DNA of 64,000 bases from Spirosoma luteum DSM 19990 (GCF_000374065.1 NZ_KB893245.1:558001-622000); one strand, 5' to 3'. Shown: positions 8,930-18,173, numbered from the stretch's first letter. Numbers and translations: made by a program. Notes: generated by a model from the sequence alone, not told the origin.

Positions 8930-10399
8930 ATGACTAATCAGGGCTACAAATTTGAAATAACTCCGAACGATAACCCTATCATCATTAAGGTTGTAGGTGT
9001 TGGAGGCATGGGCGGTAATGCCGTAAAGCACATGCGGAAAATGAACATGCAGGATGTCAGTTTTGCCGTGTGCAATACAGACCGTCAGGCGCTCATGAGC
9101 AATCCCGTCGAAACGAAACTACAGCTGGGAGACGGATTAGGAGCCGGTACCGAAGCTAAAGCGGGCGAAGAAGCTGCCCGTGCCAGTATCGATGAGATAC
9201 GAAACCTGCTGGCCCCGCCCACCAAAATGGTGTTCATTACGGCGGGCATGGGCGGGGGCACCGGTACAGGAGCCGCACCTGTAGTGGCCGAAGTAGCGCG
9301 GGAAATGGGCCTGCTTACAGTGGCCGTTGTAACCGCTCCGTACTGGTATGAAGGCACCGATAAAAAAGATCAGGCCCGGGAAGGTATCGAAAAACTCAAA
9401 GTAAGCTGCGATACTGTACTGGTTGTACTGAACGATAAGCTGGCTGAACTATACAGCGAGCTGACCTGGACGGAAGCTTACGCCCATGCTGATGATGTAC
9501 TCGCCAATGCCGTGAAAAGTATTGCCGAAATTATTACCACCCAGGGGGATATCAACGCGGACTTTGCCGACGTGAAGAAGGTGCTCGAAAAGGCCGGTCA
9601 GTCCGTTATGGGTTCGGCCGAGATTGGCGGGGGCGAAGACCGGGCTGTTCGAGCTATCGAAGCCGCCCTGAACTCTCCTTTGCTCAATGACCACGACATC
9701 CGGGGAGCAAAGCGGATTCTGCTTACGATTTCCTCAAGTAAAAAGCACGCCATGAAGCTAAAGGAACAAACCGCGATTTCGGAGTTTGTTTCCCACAAGA
9801 TTCAGAGCGAAGCCAAAATGTTTAAATTCGGAGCTATCACCGATGATAACCTGGGCGAAAATCTGCGCGTAACCATTATTGCCGCTGGCTTTGATGGCGG
9901 ACCGCTCGATGGGCTGAAGGGTAGCCTCCCTTTGGCCGGTGATACGGTTTTGCAGGAGTTGGAACCACAGTCGGAGCAGGACGATACACCGCAGGATGGG
10001 GTATTGCTGGAGGATATACCCCAGGACGAAAACCTGGAAGAACTTGTACTGGTTGATGCCAATGGGGAGGAAGAAGAGCCTAAGCTCAGGATGCCCGTTG
10101 ATAAGCAAACGCCTACAAATGGACACAACGGAGGAAAAATTATTGTTGCCTCCGAACCACCCGTCATTGATACAAATCCCTATAAGAACGATACCCACGA
10201 TACCGATGTACTGGAACTGGATAGTGAGGAACGCCCCAGCGATGAGCGCCTGATTGAGCAGATCGTAACGGCCTTCGTGAAAAATCAGTACCTGGCTGCC
10301 GATCTCGACAAGCCGGCTTTCGAGCGGAACAAAACGGTGTTATATTCGATTCCTATGCTGGCCGAGCAGGACTTTGTACGGTCAAAACTAAACGATTAG
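8930..10399 (+). CDS. ftsZ: Cell division GTPase FtsZ
   Basis: FtsZ is the tubulin homologue that forms the Z ring. The protein has 489 residues. The GTP-binding start is VVGVGGMGGNAVKHM, and the tubulin signature GGGTGTGAAPVVAEVA is at about residue 107. The T7/synergy region lies around residues 200-215 (ITTQGDINADFADVK). A long, acidic, variable linker runs from about residue 335 to 440 (many E, D, P and T). The C-terminus, PAFERNKTVLYSIPMLAEQD, is probably the conserved partner-binding tail of this lineage. It is the last gene of the cluster and is followed by the terminator at 10423. Confidence 0.98.
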   Translation: MTNQGYKFEITPNDNPIIIKVVGVGGMGGNAVKHMRKMNMQDVSFAVCNTDRQALMSNPVETKLQLGDGLGAGTEAKAGEEAARASIDEIRNLLAPPTKMVFITAGMGGGTGTGAAPVVAEVAREMGLLTVAVVTAPYWYEGTDKKDQAREGIEKLKVSCDTVLVVLNDKLAELYSELTWTEAYAHADDVLANAVKSIAEIITTQGDINADFADVKKVLEKAGQSVMGSAEIGGGEDRAVRAIEAALNSPLLNDHDIRGAKRILLTISSSKKHAMKLKEQTAISEFVSHKIQSEAKMFKFGAITDDNLGENLRVTIIAAGFDGGPLDGLKGSLPLAGDTVLQELEPQSEQDDTPQDGVLLEDIPQDENLEELVLVDANGEEEEPKLRMPVDKQTPTNGHNGGKIIVASEPPVIDTNPYKNDTHDTDVLELDSEERPSDERLIEQIVTAFVKNQYLAADLDKPAFERNKTVLYSIPMLAEQDFVRSKLND

Positions 10400-10422
10400 G
10401 GTACCCAAACGCTTCATTTACG

Positions 10423-10454
10423 GCAGAGACGCATAAAACGTCTCTGCTTTTTTT
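10423..10454 (+). terminator. Rho-independent terminator after ftsZ
   Basis: A perfect 9-bp stem (GCAGAGACG at 10423-10431 with CGTCTCTGC at 10439-10447), a 7-nt loop and a run of seven T. It closes the mur-fts transcription unit. Confidence 0.9.
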
Positions 10455-10461
10455 ATGACCG

Positions 10462-11175
10462 ATGCAACCATCCTTCACCACCGTTAAAGAGACAATTCTG
10501 ACATTAGCCCAACCTGAACGGGCTATTGCACTGGCCCGCTTTTTCAAGACAGCGCCGGGTCAATATGGGGAAGGAGATCGTTTTCTGGGCCTGTCAATGC
10601 CGCAACAGCATGCCATCGTTAACCAATACCGCCAGCTACCTGTTAGCGAAGCCGAATACTTGGTACGCGACGTGTATCACGAGTGCCGAATGGTAGGTCT
10701 GCTCATATGGGTTGTGCAGACCCGTAAAGGCAGTTCGATTCAACGAGCCGAAATACTGGAACGCTATCTGGCAAATCGGCCATACATCAATAACTGGGAT
10801 TTGGTCGATGTTACGTGTCCGCATATAGTAGGGCGACATATCATTCAGGGTGATCGGTCTGTGTTGTATGATTTGGCTCGTGAAGACCACCTGTGGAGTC
10901 AGCGCATAGCCATCGTCTCGACTATTGCCTTGATCCGGTTGGGGCAGTTCAGTGACACCTTCGCCCTTGCTGAACTATTATTACCCCACAGGCACGACCT
11001 TATTCACAAGGCCATTGGCTGGATGCTGCGTGAAACAGGCAAGCGCAGTGCCGATGCTCTGGAAGAATTTCTTCACGACCACATTCGGCAATTACCCCAC
11101 ACCACGCTCCGGTACGCCATTGAACGATTTGATGCACCCCCAGGCGCTATTACCTTGATTTATGATGCGGTGTGA
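10462..11175 (+). CDS. DNA alkylation repair protein, AlkD-like HEAT-repeat glycosylase
   Basis: A 237-residue all-helical protein of the AlkD family, DNA glycosylases that remove bulky or cationic alkylated purines and are built from HEAT-like repeats. Recognisable stretches are the N-terminal RAIALARFFKTAPGQYGEGD and FLGLSMPQQHAIV, then YINNWDLVDVTCPHIVG. The last holds the WD..D signature in which Trp/Asp residues surround the lesion in AlkD. HLWSQRIAIVSTIALI and KAIGWMLRETGKR follow. Length fits the family. It starts just after the ftsZ terminator and ends at the convergent terminator shared with ffh, so it is probably transcribed alone. The exact substrate is unknown. Confidence 0.9.
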   Translation: MQPSFTTVKETILTLAQPERAIALARFFKTAPGQYGEGDRFLGLSMPQQHAIVNQYRQLPVSEAEYLVRDVYHECRMVGLLIWVVQTRKGSSIQRAEILERYLANRPYINNWDLVDVTCPHIVGRHIIQGDRSVLYDLAREDHLWSQRIAIVSTIALIRLGQFSDTFALAELLLPHRHDLIHKAIGWMLRETGKRSADALEEFLHDHIRQLPHTTLRYAIERFDAPPGAITLIYDAV

Positions 11176-11180
11176 CTCAA

Positions 11181-11234
11181 TAAAACGAGCCTGCTCAGTA
11201 GGAGGTGATCTCCGTCCTGAACAGGCTCGTTTTA
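11181..11234. terminator. Bidirectional terminator between the AlkD-like gene and ffh
   Basis: A 14-bp inverted repeat (TAAAACGAGCCTG... at 11181-11193 pairs with CAGGCTCGTTTTA at 11222-11234) encloses a smaller GGAG/CTCC hairpin. The A-rich and T-rich outer arms give a T tract on both strands, as expected between two convergent genes. Confidence 0.8.
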
Positions 11235-11249
11235 TGCATTTGGCGTAGG

Positions 11250-12569
11250 CTATCGCATCATTTTATTGAGCTTACCCGATGCCTGCATTGTATTCATTTT
11301 TTTCATCATCTTACGCATCTCGTCAAACTGCTTCAGCAGGTTATTCACCTGTTGAATATCCGTACCACTGCCAGTGGCAATACGCTTTTTACGGCTTCCA
11401 TCAATGATATCGGGGCGTTGGCGTTCTTTGGGCGTCATAGAGCCAATTATAGCTTCGATAGGCTTGAACGAGTCATTGTCAATGTCCAGATCCTTGACCA
11501 TCTTACCCATACCCGGAATCATACCGAGCAAGTCTTTCACGTTCCCCATCTTTTTGATCTGTTGCAACTGCGACAGGAAATCATCGAAGTCGAACTGATT
11601 CTTGCGCATCTTGGCGTTGATGCGTTTGGCTTCATCTTCGTCGAATGCCTGCTGCGCCCGCTCTACCAGCGAAATAACGTCGCCCATGCCCAGAATCCGG
11701 CTTGCCATCCGGTCGGGGTAGAACACATCGAGGGCTTCCATTTTCTCGCCCGTGCTGATAAACTTGATGGGCTTATTAACGACCGTCTTGATTGACAGGG
11801 CAGCACCACCGCGCGCATCGCCATCGAGTTTGGTAAGCACAACACCATCAAAGTTGAGCCGTTCGTTAAATGTTTTAGCCGTGTTGACGGCATCCTGCCC
11901 CGTCATGGAGTCAACTACAAACAGGGTTTCGGTAGGTGAAATGGCTCGTTTGACGGCCTCAATTTCCTGCATCATGACCTCATCCACCGCTAGGCGACCG
12001 GCAGTGTCTACAATCACGATTTTTTTACCCGTTTTACGGGCCTGGCTAATAGCATTGGTCACGATGGCAACTGCATCCTTATTCTCCGGTTCGGCATATA
12101 CATCCACGCCGACCTGCTCGCCCAGTACTTTCAGCTGGTCGATAGCAGCCGGGCGATAAATATCGGCGGCAACCAAGAGTACATTACGCCCCTGCTTTTT
12201 CAGGTAAGCGGCCAGCTTACCCGAAAAAGTTGTTTTTCCCGACCCCTGTAACCCGGCAATCAGAATTACGGCTGGTTCTCCTTTAATATTGATACCCTGC
12301 GCTTCGCCCCCCATCAGTTCAGTCAATTCCTCCTGAACGATTTTGACGAACAACTGCCCTGGCTCAACGGAAATAAGCACCTTCCGGTCAAGTGCTTTTT
12401 CCCGAATCCGGTCCGTTATATCCTTGGCCACTTTATAGTTCACATCGGCATCGGTAAGCGCACGACGAACTTCCTTTATGGTAGCGGCAACGTTGATTTC
12501 GGTAATGCGACCCTGCCCTTTCAGGGTTTTGATGGCCTTATTTAATTTATCCTGGAGGTTTTCGAACAT
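11250..12569 (-). CDS. ffh: Signal recognition particle protein Ffh
   Basis: Ffh is the SRP GTPase that binds signal sequences and 4.5S RNA and delivers ribosomes to FtsY for co-translational membrane insertion. The protein has 439 residues. An N-terminal helical N domain comes first. The G domain has the P-loop GLQGSGKTTFSGKLA at about residue 108, DTAGRLAVDEVMM near 188 and TKLDGDARGGAALS near 246. The methionine-rich M domain runs from about residue 300 to the end (LGMIPGMGKMVKDLD, EMRKMMKKMNTMQASGKLNK). No 4.5S RNA gene was recognised nearby. Confidence 0.98.
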   Translation of the reverse strand: MFENLQDKLNKAIKTLKGQGRITEINVAATIKEVRRALTDADVNYKVAKDITDRIREKALDRKVLISVEPGQLFVKIVQEELTELMGGEAQGINIKGEPAVILIAGLQGSGKTTFSGKLAAYLKKQGRNVLLVAADIYRPAAIDQLKVLGEQVGVDVYAEPENKDAVAIVTNAISQARKTGKKIVIVDTAGRLAVDEVMMQEIEAVKRAISPTETLFVVDSMTGQDAVNTAKTFNERLNFDGVVLTKLDGDARGGAALSIKTVVNKPIKFISTGEKMEALDVFYPDRMASRILGMGDVISLVERAQQAFDEDEAKRINAKMRKNQFDFDDFLSQLQQIKKMGNVKDLLGMIPGMGKMVKDLDIDNDSFKPIEAIIGSMTPKERQRPDIIDGSRKKRIATGSGTDIQQVNNLLKQFDEMRKMMKKMNTMQASGKLNKMMR

Positions 12570-12911
12570 GCGTTTTCAGACTTCATTCCGGTAAAAACCG
12601 GCTGGTTTGTCACTCTATAATTTTTAACAGCACAAAGATAAGGGTTTCCGGCGCGTAATAGGTAGTTGTAAGCCATCAATTGGGCATGGGCACAAGGCAC
12701 GCTGAAACCTTGTTAATTCAGTTTTAACTGCTTTCAGTACAATATTTTTTTGGCATTATAGTTGATAGAGTACAGAAACCAGGTGCTGGTGTTTTCGTTT
12801 TAATTCTACTATATGAAGCAATAGTACTATTTGATTGTTATATTCGCGGTGTAATCTTTTTTGCTGAAACGACTGATGTAACTTATACGGTAACCCTAAC
12901 CTATTGCCTTT
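12570..12911. other. Divergent intergenic region between ffh and the small membrane protein
   Basis: About 340 bases without a supportable gene. It is AT-rich from about 12720 to 12870 and must hold the promoters of both divergent genes. Apart from the ffh -7 candidate I see no convincing motif, hairpin or RNA gene. Confidence 0.5.
12633..12640 (-). promoter_or_regulatory. Candidate -7 promoter element for ffh
   Basis: On the minus strand the sequence reads TATCTTTG, an exact match to the Bacteroidota -7 consensus TAnnTTTG, 63 bases upstream of the ffh ATG. I do not see a clear TTTG at the -33 position, so this rests on the -7 match and its location only. Confidence 0.4.
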
Positions 12912-13223
12912 ATGAGAACTCTTTTGACAAAAAAAGCAGCATGTCTTGTAGTGACTGCTTCGCTGGTTTTTTACCCCATCCTGTCATCAGTAGCACTTAA
13001 AATGCCAACTCAGTCAGTTGTTAAAACAACACAACCGGCTGGACCGATCAAGCAGAACGAGAATCCCGCTATGGCGCGTAACACAGCAAAAAAAACGGAA
13101 TCTCCAGTCACCGAATCACCAGCAAAAGAGAAGGTACAGGACAAAAAGGCCATTGGCCGATGCTGGAAAAGATTAATGAACACCGTCCGGGAAATCAGGC
13201 ATGCCCAGGCCAACAAAAGATAA
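12912..13223 (+). CDS. Small hypothetical secreted or membrane-anchored protein
   Basis: A 103-residue frame with ATG start. The N-terminus (RTLLTKKAACLVVTASLVF, then YPILSSVALK) is positively charged and then hydrophobic, so a signal peptide or signal anchor covers residues ~5-30. The rest is low-complexity and rich in K, T, P and E (KKTESPVTESPAKEKVQDKK), ending in a basic helix (CWKRLMNTVREIRHAQANKR). I recognise no domain. The AT-rich upstream region and the sensible N-terminus suggest a real gene, but no homology supports it. It lies convergent to glpD with about 50 bases between the stop codons. Confidence 0.5.
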   Translation: MRTLLTKKAACLVVTASLVFYPILSSVALKMPTQSVVKTTQPAGPIKQNENPAMARNTAKKTESPVTESPAKEKVQDKKAIGRCWKRLMNTVREIRHAQANKR

Positions 13224-13275
13224 GCTTACGCATTTTCTTTCGGATCTCATTCCGGCCCATAATAGTCTTGTACAG

Positions 13276-14931
13276 TTAGAGGGGAGCGGTGACCGACTGT
13301 TCAAAAAGCAGTCCGGCTTCCTGCGTAAAAGCCATCAGTTTCTGCCGGTAATCCTGTACCTGTTGCTGGCTATAGTCGTCACTCCAACCTAATTCCAATG
13401 CCATCAACCCGGCAACCTGTGGAGTAACCTGAGCGGTTAATTGCCAATCGGCAAGTTCCAGCCGCCACCGGCGCGCCAGTACGTCCCGGAGGGTAACGGC
13501 CATTTCTTCCCGTACCTGATATACTACCTCCGCTTTCAAAAAAGGTAGCTGGTCGATAAGTTTTTCGGCCAGTGCGGGCTGCTCCTGTGTGATTTGTGCT
13601 ACCTGCCCCGCCCGAACGCCGTAGGTCTGAACCAGGTGTTTACACACATCGTCCGAAAAGCCGTATTGCGTTTGTAATGTCTGCCAAGCGTCGAAACGGT
13701 AATTTTCGCCCCCAACCAGGTAATGGGTCTCCGTAGTGCCAGGAACCGATTTTCCCAGTACTTCACCGATGCGGTCAATAGCATCCTGCGCCATCAACCG
13801 ATACGTTGTCCACTTACCACCGAGCAAACTAAGCAACCCTGACTCCGTATCGTGTTCAACTTCATGGTCGCGGAGCAACGTTTTTGTATCGGCCCGACTG
13901 CTGACTATCAACGGGCGAATGCCGCCAAAGCCAGCCTGAACGTCTGATCGGCCCGGCGCTTTGTCCAGATAAGGACGTACCGTTTCAAGAAGGTAATCGA
14001 CCTCGCTGGATTCCAGTACGGGTTCGTGAGTCAGGTCCTGATAATCATTATCCGTTGTACCAACAAATACATTGTTGTCGAACGGGATAGCGAAAACAAC
14101 CCGCCCGTCACTCGTTTTTGGAATCAGGATGGCATGGTCACTTTGCAGGGTTTCGCGGGGGAGTACAATATGAACGCCTTTACTGGGCCGGATTCGCTGG
14201 TCGAGCCGGGGGTTGGCCAGTAGCCGAATACCATCGGCATACGGGCCGGTGCAGTTAAGAAAGACGGTAGCCCGTACGGTGATTGTCTCGCCGGTAAGCT
14301 GGTCTTGTACCAGGGCTGATTTTATGCGCCCCTCTACCTTATCAAAACCAGTTACAGCCGCGTGATTGACTACGGCCGCACCTGCTTCATCGGCGGAATG
14401 AGTTAGGGCCAGGGCGTAGCGGGCGTCGTTGAGCTGTCCGTCATAATACAAAACGGCACTGTGCATCTTCCGGGTTAGCATCGGACTTCTGTCCAGGGCC
14501 TTTGCTTTGGTAAGCCAGCGGCTCTTCGGAAAATTATCCTTACCCGAAATGAAGCCGTAGAGCGTTAACCCAATGGTCATGTACATACCCTCAAACCAGC
14601 TGAACACGGGGGTAAGGATAGCCAGTGGATGCGCCAGGTGGGGGGCATTCCGGATAACCGTCCGGCGTTCGGCTAGTCCATGACGGACCTGTTTAAGCTG
14701 GGCCAGGTCCAGTTTTTTAATTGCCTGCTCCAGATACCGGACCCCGCCATGAATCAATTTAGTTGACCGGGACGAGGTTTCTCCGGCGAAATCACCCCGG
14801 TCTACCAGCGCAACTCTGTACCCACGAAGGGCCGCGTCCAGGGCCGCACCCGCCCCACTGGCCCCGGCACCAATGATGCAAATATCAAATGATTCCTGTT
14901 GCAGCCGCTCCCGGTTCCTGTCCCGATTCAT
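13276..14931 (-). CDS. glpD: FAD-dependent glycerol-3-phosphate dehydrogenase GlpD
   Basis: GlpD is a membrane-associated flavoprotein that oxidises sn-glycerol-3-phosphate to dihydroxyacetone phosphate and passes electrons to quinone. From ATG 14931 it has 551 residues; a TTG at 14949 is a possible but weaker start. The dinucleotide-binding motif is ICIIGAGASGAGAALDAALRG near the N-terminus. The family signatures GDFAGETSSRSTKLIHGGVRY, LRPSKGVHIVLPR (as IRPSKGVHIVLP), GTTDNDYQD and SLLGGKWTTYRLMAQDA are present. The C-terminal ~130 residues form the DAO_C helical domain. It may use glycerol-3-phosphate released by the extracellular phosphoesterases further along the window, but that link is inference. 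Confidence 0.95.
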   Translation of the reverse strand: MNRDRNRERLQQESFDICIIGAGASGAGAALDAALRGYRVALVDRGDFAGETSSRSTKLIHGGVRYLEQAIKKLDLAQLKQVRHGLAERRTVIRNAPHLAHPLAILTPVFSWFEGMYMTIGLTLYGFISGKDNFPKSRWLTKAKALDRSPMLTRKMHSAVLYYDGQLNDARYALALTHSADEAGAAVVNHAAVTGFDKVEGRIKSALVQDQLTGETITVRATVFLNCTGPYADGIRLLANPRLDQRIRPSKGVHIVLPRETLQSDHAILIPKTSDGRVVFAIPFDNNVFVGTTDNDYQDLTHEPVLESSEVDYLLETVRPYLDKAPGRSDVQAGFGGIRPLIVSSRADTKTLLRDHEVEHDTESGLLSLLGGKWTTYRLMAQDAIDRIGEVLGKSVPGTTETHYLVGGENYRFDAWQTLQTQYGFSDDVCKHLVQTYGVRAGQVAQITQEQPALAEKLIDQLPFLKAEVVYQVREEMAVTLRDVLARRWRLELADWQLTAQVTPQVAGLMALELGWSDDYSQQQVQDYRQKLMAFTQEAGLLFEQSVTAPL

Positions 14932-15026
14932 ACGGTAAATATAAGGCAAAATTGTGGTGGGGTACTGTTAACAAAGTGAGTATCTGACCGACGGATAGTT
15001 CTACCCAGCACCCACGAATCACCCTA

Positions 15027-15638
15027 TCAGGCAGAAAAACCGCGACTGCGTCCGCCAAAGAAGCCACTCCGGCCACGTGATGGCCGGACGGTACGTGTTA
15101 CGCGGGACGTCCGAATGTTTTCGCCAACCCGCGCAGAGCGCTGGTACAGCGAAGAATTGGCATAAACCCCCGCACCATACCGCTGGGCATCGGCACGATA
15201 CTGCGGACCCGAAGAGCGGCCCAGCATGTAACCCATACTGCCCCAAAGCAGGACGTTGGCTAAACCGCTGCTATGGTGGTAACCCTGCGGATTATTCAGG
15301 TAAGTACTTGTCGACTGGTCGGTTTCTACCAAGCGTTTGGCGGCTTCTACACTCAGCGTGTCCCGGTGACCATCGTGATAACTGACAATGGCACCCGCTC
15401 TGGTAGGGTCTGTTTCCTCTTCGTCCGTAATTTTGAAGTTGCCGGGAGCCGTTTCCGTAATGTACGTGCGAACACCCCGCTTAAAGCTGGTTTCGGTTCG
15501 CTGCTCATCGTCCGTGTTGTTATTGTTGCCGCAACTTTGCAGCACAGCCGAACCGCTGAGCAGGGCTACTGTAAGCGTGGTGCTAAGGGTAATATCTTTT
15601 ACGCGCCGAAGAACGGCGTGTCGGCGAATGAGTGTCAT
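15027..15638 (-). CDS. YgiB-like lipoprotein of unknown function
   Basis: A 203-residue protein whose N-terminus is a lipoprotein signal with lipobox LQSC (Cys near residue 36) followed by an Asn/Asp-rich tether (GNNNNTDDEQ). A charged middle section comes next. A short Gly/Leu hydrophobic patch follows (SGLANVLLWGSMGYMLGRSS), and then a basic, Gly/Ser/Arg-rich tail ending in GRSGFFGGRSRGFSA. The order lipobox, acidic part, "GYMLGR" patch and TVR/RGGFG-type tail resembles E. coli YgiB (DUF1190/UPF0441). I make that comparison from memory, and a profile search is needed. It is not clearly in an operon: neighbours on both sides are about 100 bases away. Confidence 0.7.
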   Translation of the reverse strand: MTLIRRHAVLRRVKDITLSTTLTVALLSGSAVLQSCGNNNNTDDEQRTETSFKRGVRTYITETAPGNFKITDEEETDPTRAGAIVSYHDGHRDTLSVEAAKRLVETDQSTSTYLNNPQGYHHSSGLANVLLWGSMGYMLGRSSGPQYRADAQRYGAGVYANSSLYQRSARVGENIRTSRVTRTVRPSRGRSGFFGGRSRGFSA

Positions 15639-15736
15639 GGCCTGTATTAGTAAGAATTGACTACTAAACTACCATACTGCCGGGAAGAAGACAACTCAAT
15701 ACGGATAAACTACGTACCGGGATAGATTAACGGTTG

Positions 15737-16489
15737 TCAGAAGGGATGATATTTTGTACTGAATAATATAGACAGACCGGCCGATACACCCACTACACTA
15801 ACGGTACGGTCGCTGCTGTACGACAAACTTTCAGAGCGCTTATCGGTGCTGATAGCCGTTGACGTCAGGTTTTTGAACGTGAAGTCAGACCGGCTATAAT
15901 CAGCATCGAGGTGCACGGATATGAGCCGACCGAGCCGGTACCGGAGAGATACCCCCCCGCCCAGTGCCAGTGCCATACTTTGGGAACCCGTTGTGGTGAC
16001 CGACATTTCTGTTCGCCCAAAGTTGCCGGACATTGACGTGTTTGGTAATACCGCCAGCGCACGCCCCGCCAGCAGCCGGGCATCGGCCGAAAAGCGACCC
16101 ATAGGAAAGGTAACATACGGCCCTGCCATAACCGTCATGACCGACCAGTTATCGGCTTTAGCCGTCCAGATGTCGGAGTCGTTGCGATACAGGGCGTCGA
16201 GCATAGCGCCCGTATCGACCGTATTCCGGTGTTGCTCACCACGAACCATCAGGCCCACTGGTCCTGCCAGCCGGTAACCGAGCGCTGCATTAAAAGCTAC
16301 TCCCTGACCAGCCATGCAGGCCTGAGGGGCTGACGAGTTGCAATTGGCAAAACTGCCCACGGGCAGACTAACACCGGCTGAGGCAGAAATAAATCCTTTT
16401 TTATCCTGATGCGATAAAATAAACGTCTTCTGGCAGAAAGCAGTCGTGGTTAGACCAACTGCCAGTATAGTGTAGAAGAGCTTTTTCAT
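15737..16489 (-). CDS. Outer-membrane beta-barrel protein, function unknown
   Basis: A 250-residue protein with a typical signal peptide (MKKLFYTILAVGLTTTAFCQ). After it come alternating amphipathic strands rich in Gly, Ser, Tyr and Arg (ISASAGVSLPVGSF, ALGYRLAGPVGLMVRGE, ADARLLAGRALAVLPN, GGVSLRYRLGRLISVHLDADY), and the chain ends in a strand with hydrophobic and aromatic residues (AGLSILFSTKYHPF). This is the pattern of the small 8-strand beta-barrels annotated as outer-membrane beta-barrel domain in Bacteroidota. A pair of Cys in the first loop (NCNSSAPQAC) could form a disulfide. Substrate or partner is unknown. Confidence 0.8.
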   Translation of the reverse strand: MKKLFYTILAVGLTTTAFCQKTFILSHQDKKGFISASAGVSLPVGSFANCNSSAPQACMAGQGVAFNAALGYRLAGPVGLMVRGEQHRNTVDTGAMLDALYRNDSDIWTAKADNWSVMTVMAGPYVTFPMGRFSADARLLAGRALAVLPNTSMSGNFGRTEMSVTTTGSQSMALALGGGVSLRYRLGRLISVHLDADYSRSDFTFKNLTSTAISTDKRSESLSYSSDRTVSVVGVSAGLSILFSTKYHPF

Positions 16490-16574
16490 GGCGTAATTCG
16501 TTGCTATGTAAGTGTATACCTAGCCTTACAAATTCAATGCCACTTTTGCCAAACAGTTAAGATAATGGTAGTTT

Positions 16575-18173
16575 CTATCTGTTTTTAGTAACATAACCGG
16601 GACCCATGAGTAACTGCCCCGGTCGTTGCCCCGTATGGGTACTATTGTCAATAACGGGTGTCCCATTGACAAGTACCCAGACGATGCCCGTCGTATAGGC
16701 GTGGGGTTGCTCGTAGGTAGCCCGGTCGGCAATTGTCTTCTCGTCAAACACTACAATGTCAGCCGCATAGCCAGAACGAAGCAATCCCCGGTCGGTCAGT
16801 CGGAAACGCTGGGCGGGTAGGGAAGTCATCCGACGGATGGCTTCTTCGAGCGGGATAATATGCCGTTCCCGTACGTATCGCCCCAGTACGCGGGCGTTAG
16901 TACCGTAAGCGCGGGGGTGCGGCATACCCGAGCCAAACGCGGCCACCCCGGCATCTGAGGCAATCAGGGTATTTGGGTAGCGTAAAATGGTTTCGACATC
17001 CGTTTCCGACATGGTATGGTACACCATCTGAACGCGTTTTAGACTGGCCCGTTCCATTAGGTCCATGATCAGATCGGCCTCCGTATCCGGCGTGTTGGGG
17101 CGACCCAGTTTTTGATTGATCTGGCTAATCGCCAGGCCGTTGAACGTGGTGTCGGGTTTGTAACTGGCAACAACGGCATACGCATAATCTTTCCGCAGAT
17201 TTCTCTTCAGGCTTGCCAGCATTTCCGTTCTGATTTTGGCTCTGGTAACCGGGTTGTGGAAACGTAACAATACGGCCGAATCGCCATCGGCCAATACCCA
17301 GGAGGGTAAAATACTTTCCAAAGAAGTACTGGAAGCCGTGTAGGGGTATTGGTCTACAGTCACGTCCAGCCCCTCGCGCCGGGCCGACTCCACCAGGTCA
17401 ACGGTTTCGGTGCTTTTTCCCCACAGGGGCTTACTGGCTACTTTAAAGTGCGAAATCTCTACCGGTAGCCGGGCTTCCCGACCAATTTGAATCGCTTCTT
17501 CAATGGCTTGTTTTACTTGCTCTCCCTCGTTACGTATGTGGGAGGCATACACGCCACCGTAGCGGGCCACTACTTTGGCCAGATTCACTACTTCGGGAGT
17601 ACGGGCATAGGTGCCGGGGGTGTAAATGAGCCCGGTCGACAGGCCAACGGCTCCGTCCTGCATTGCCTGCGCCACCAGGCTATCCATAGCGGCCTGTTCG
17701 CGGGTGGTCGGGTCGCGGAAGGCCAGCTTCATGACCTGCAGACGGACCGAGTTATGGCCAATCAGCGAGGCTACATTAACCGACGTTCCCATTAGCCGGA
17801 GGGTATCGAAATAGCTGCGCAGGTTGGCACTCGAACCCCCGCAGTTGCCGGTTATAACGGTTGTAACACCATCATAAATAAAATTGGGCGCGCCGGGCTG
17901 TGCTTCCAGACTACCCTCCACGTGGGCGTGGACGTCAATAAAACCTGGAGCAACAACCAGACCAGTGGCGTCGATGGTCCGTTTGGCATCAGTGGACGAC
18001 AGGGTTCCTATCTGAACGATGCGCCCGTTTTGGATCGCTACATCGGCATACATCCAGGGGTTACCTGTTCCATCGATGACCCGTCCATTTTTTATAAGCA
18101 GGTCATAGGACTGAGCATACGTGAGACTGATAGCGGGTAAATAAAGAAGCAGTAACAGAAAACGGCGGGGCAT
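16575..18173 (-). CDS. Secreted N-acyl-D-amino-acid deacylase (amidohydrolase family)
   Basis: A 532-residue amidohydrolase-fold enzyme with a signal peptide (PRRFLLLLLYLPAISLTYA). The family's opening strand and metal site are visible: DLLIKNGRVIDGTGNPW and VVAPGFIDVHAHVEGSLE (HxH metal pair). TVITGNCGGS holds the Cys typical of D-aminoacylases, PVEISHFKVASKPLWGKS a further metal His, and YHTMSETDVETILRYPNT and IASDAGVAAFGSGMPHPRAYG the late His/Asp region. D-aminoacylases hydrolyse N-acyl-D-amino acids, which could come from cell-wall or lipopeptide turnover. The exact substrate cannot be read. It diverges from the phosphonatase-like gene with a 228-base gap. Confidence 0.88.
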   Translation of the reverse strand: MPRRFLLLLLYLPAISLTYAQSYDLLIKNGRVIDGTGNPWMYADVAIQNGRIVQIGTLSSTDAKRTIDATGLVVAPGFIDVHAHVEGSLEAQPGAPNFIYDGVTTVITGNCGGSSANLRSYFDTLRLMGTSVNVASLIGHNSVRLQVMKLAFRDPTTREQAAMDSLVAQAMQDGAVGLSTGLIYTPGTYARTPEVVNLAKVVARYGGVYASHIRNEGEQVKQAIEEAIQIGREARLPVEISHFKVASKPLWGKSTETVDLVESARREGLDVTVDQYPYTASSTSLESILPSWVLADGDSAVLLRFHNPVTRAKIRTEMLASLKRNLRKDYAYAVVASYKPDTTFNGLAISQINQKLGRPNTPDTEADLIMDLMERASLKRVQMVYHTMSETDVETILRYPNTLIASDAGVAAFGSGMPHPRAYGTNARVLGRYVRERHIIPLEEAIRRMTSLPAQRFRLTDRGLLRSGYAADIVVFDEKTIADRATYEQPHAYTTGIVWVLVNGTPVIDNSTHTGQRPGQLLMGPGYVTKNR

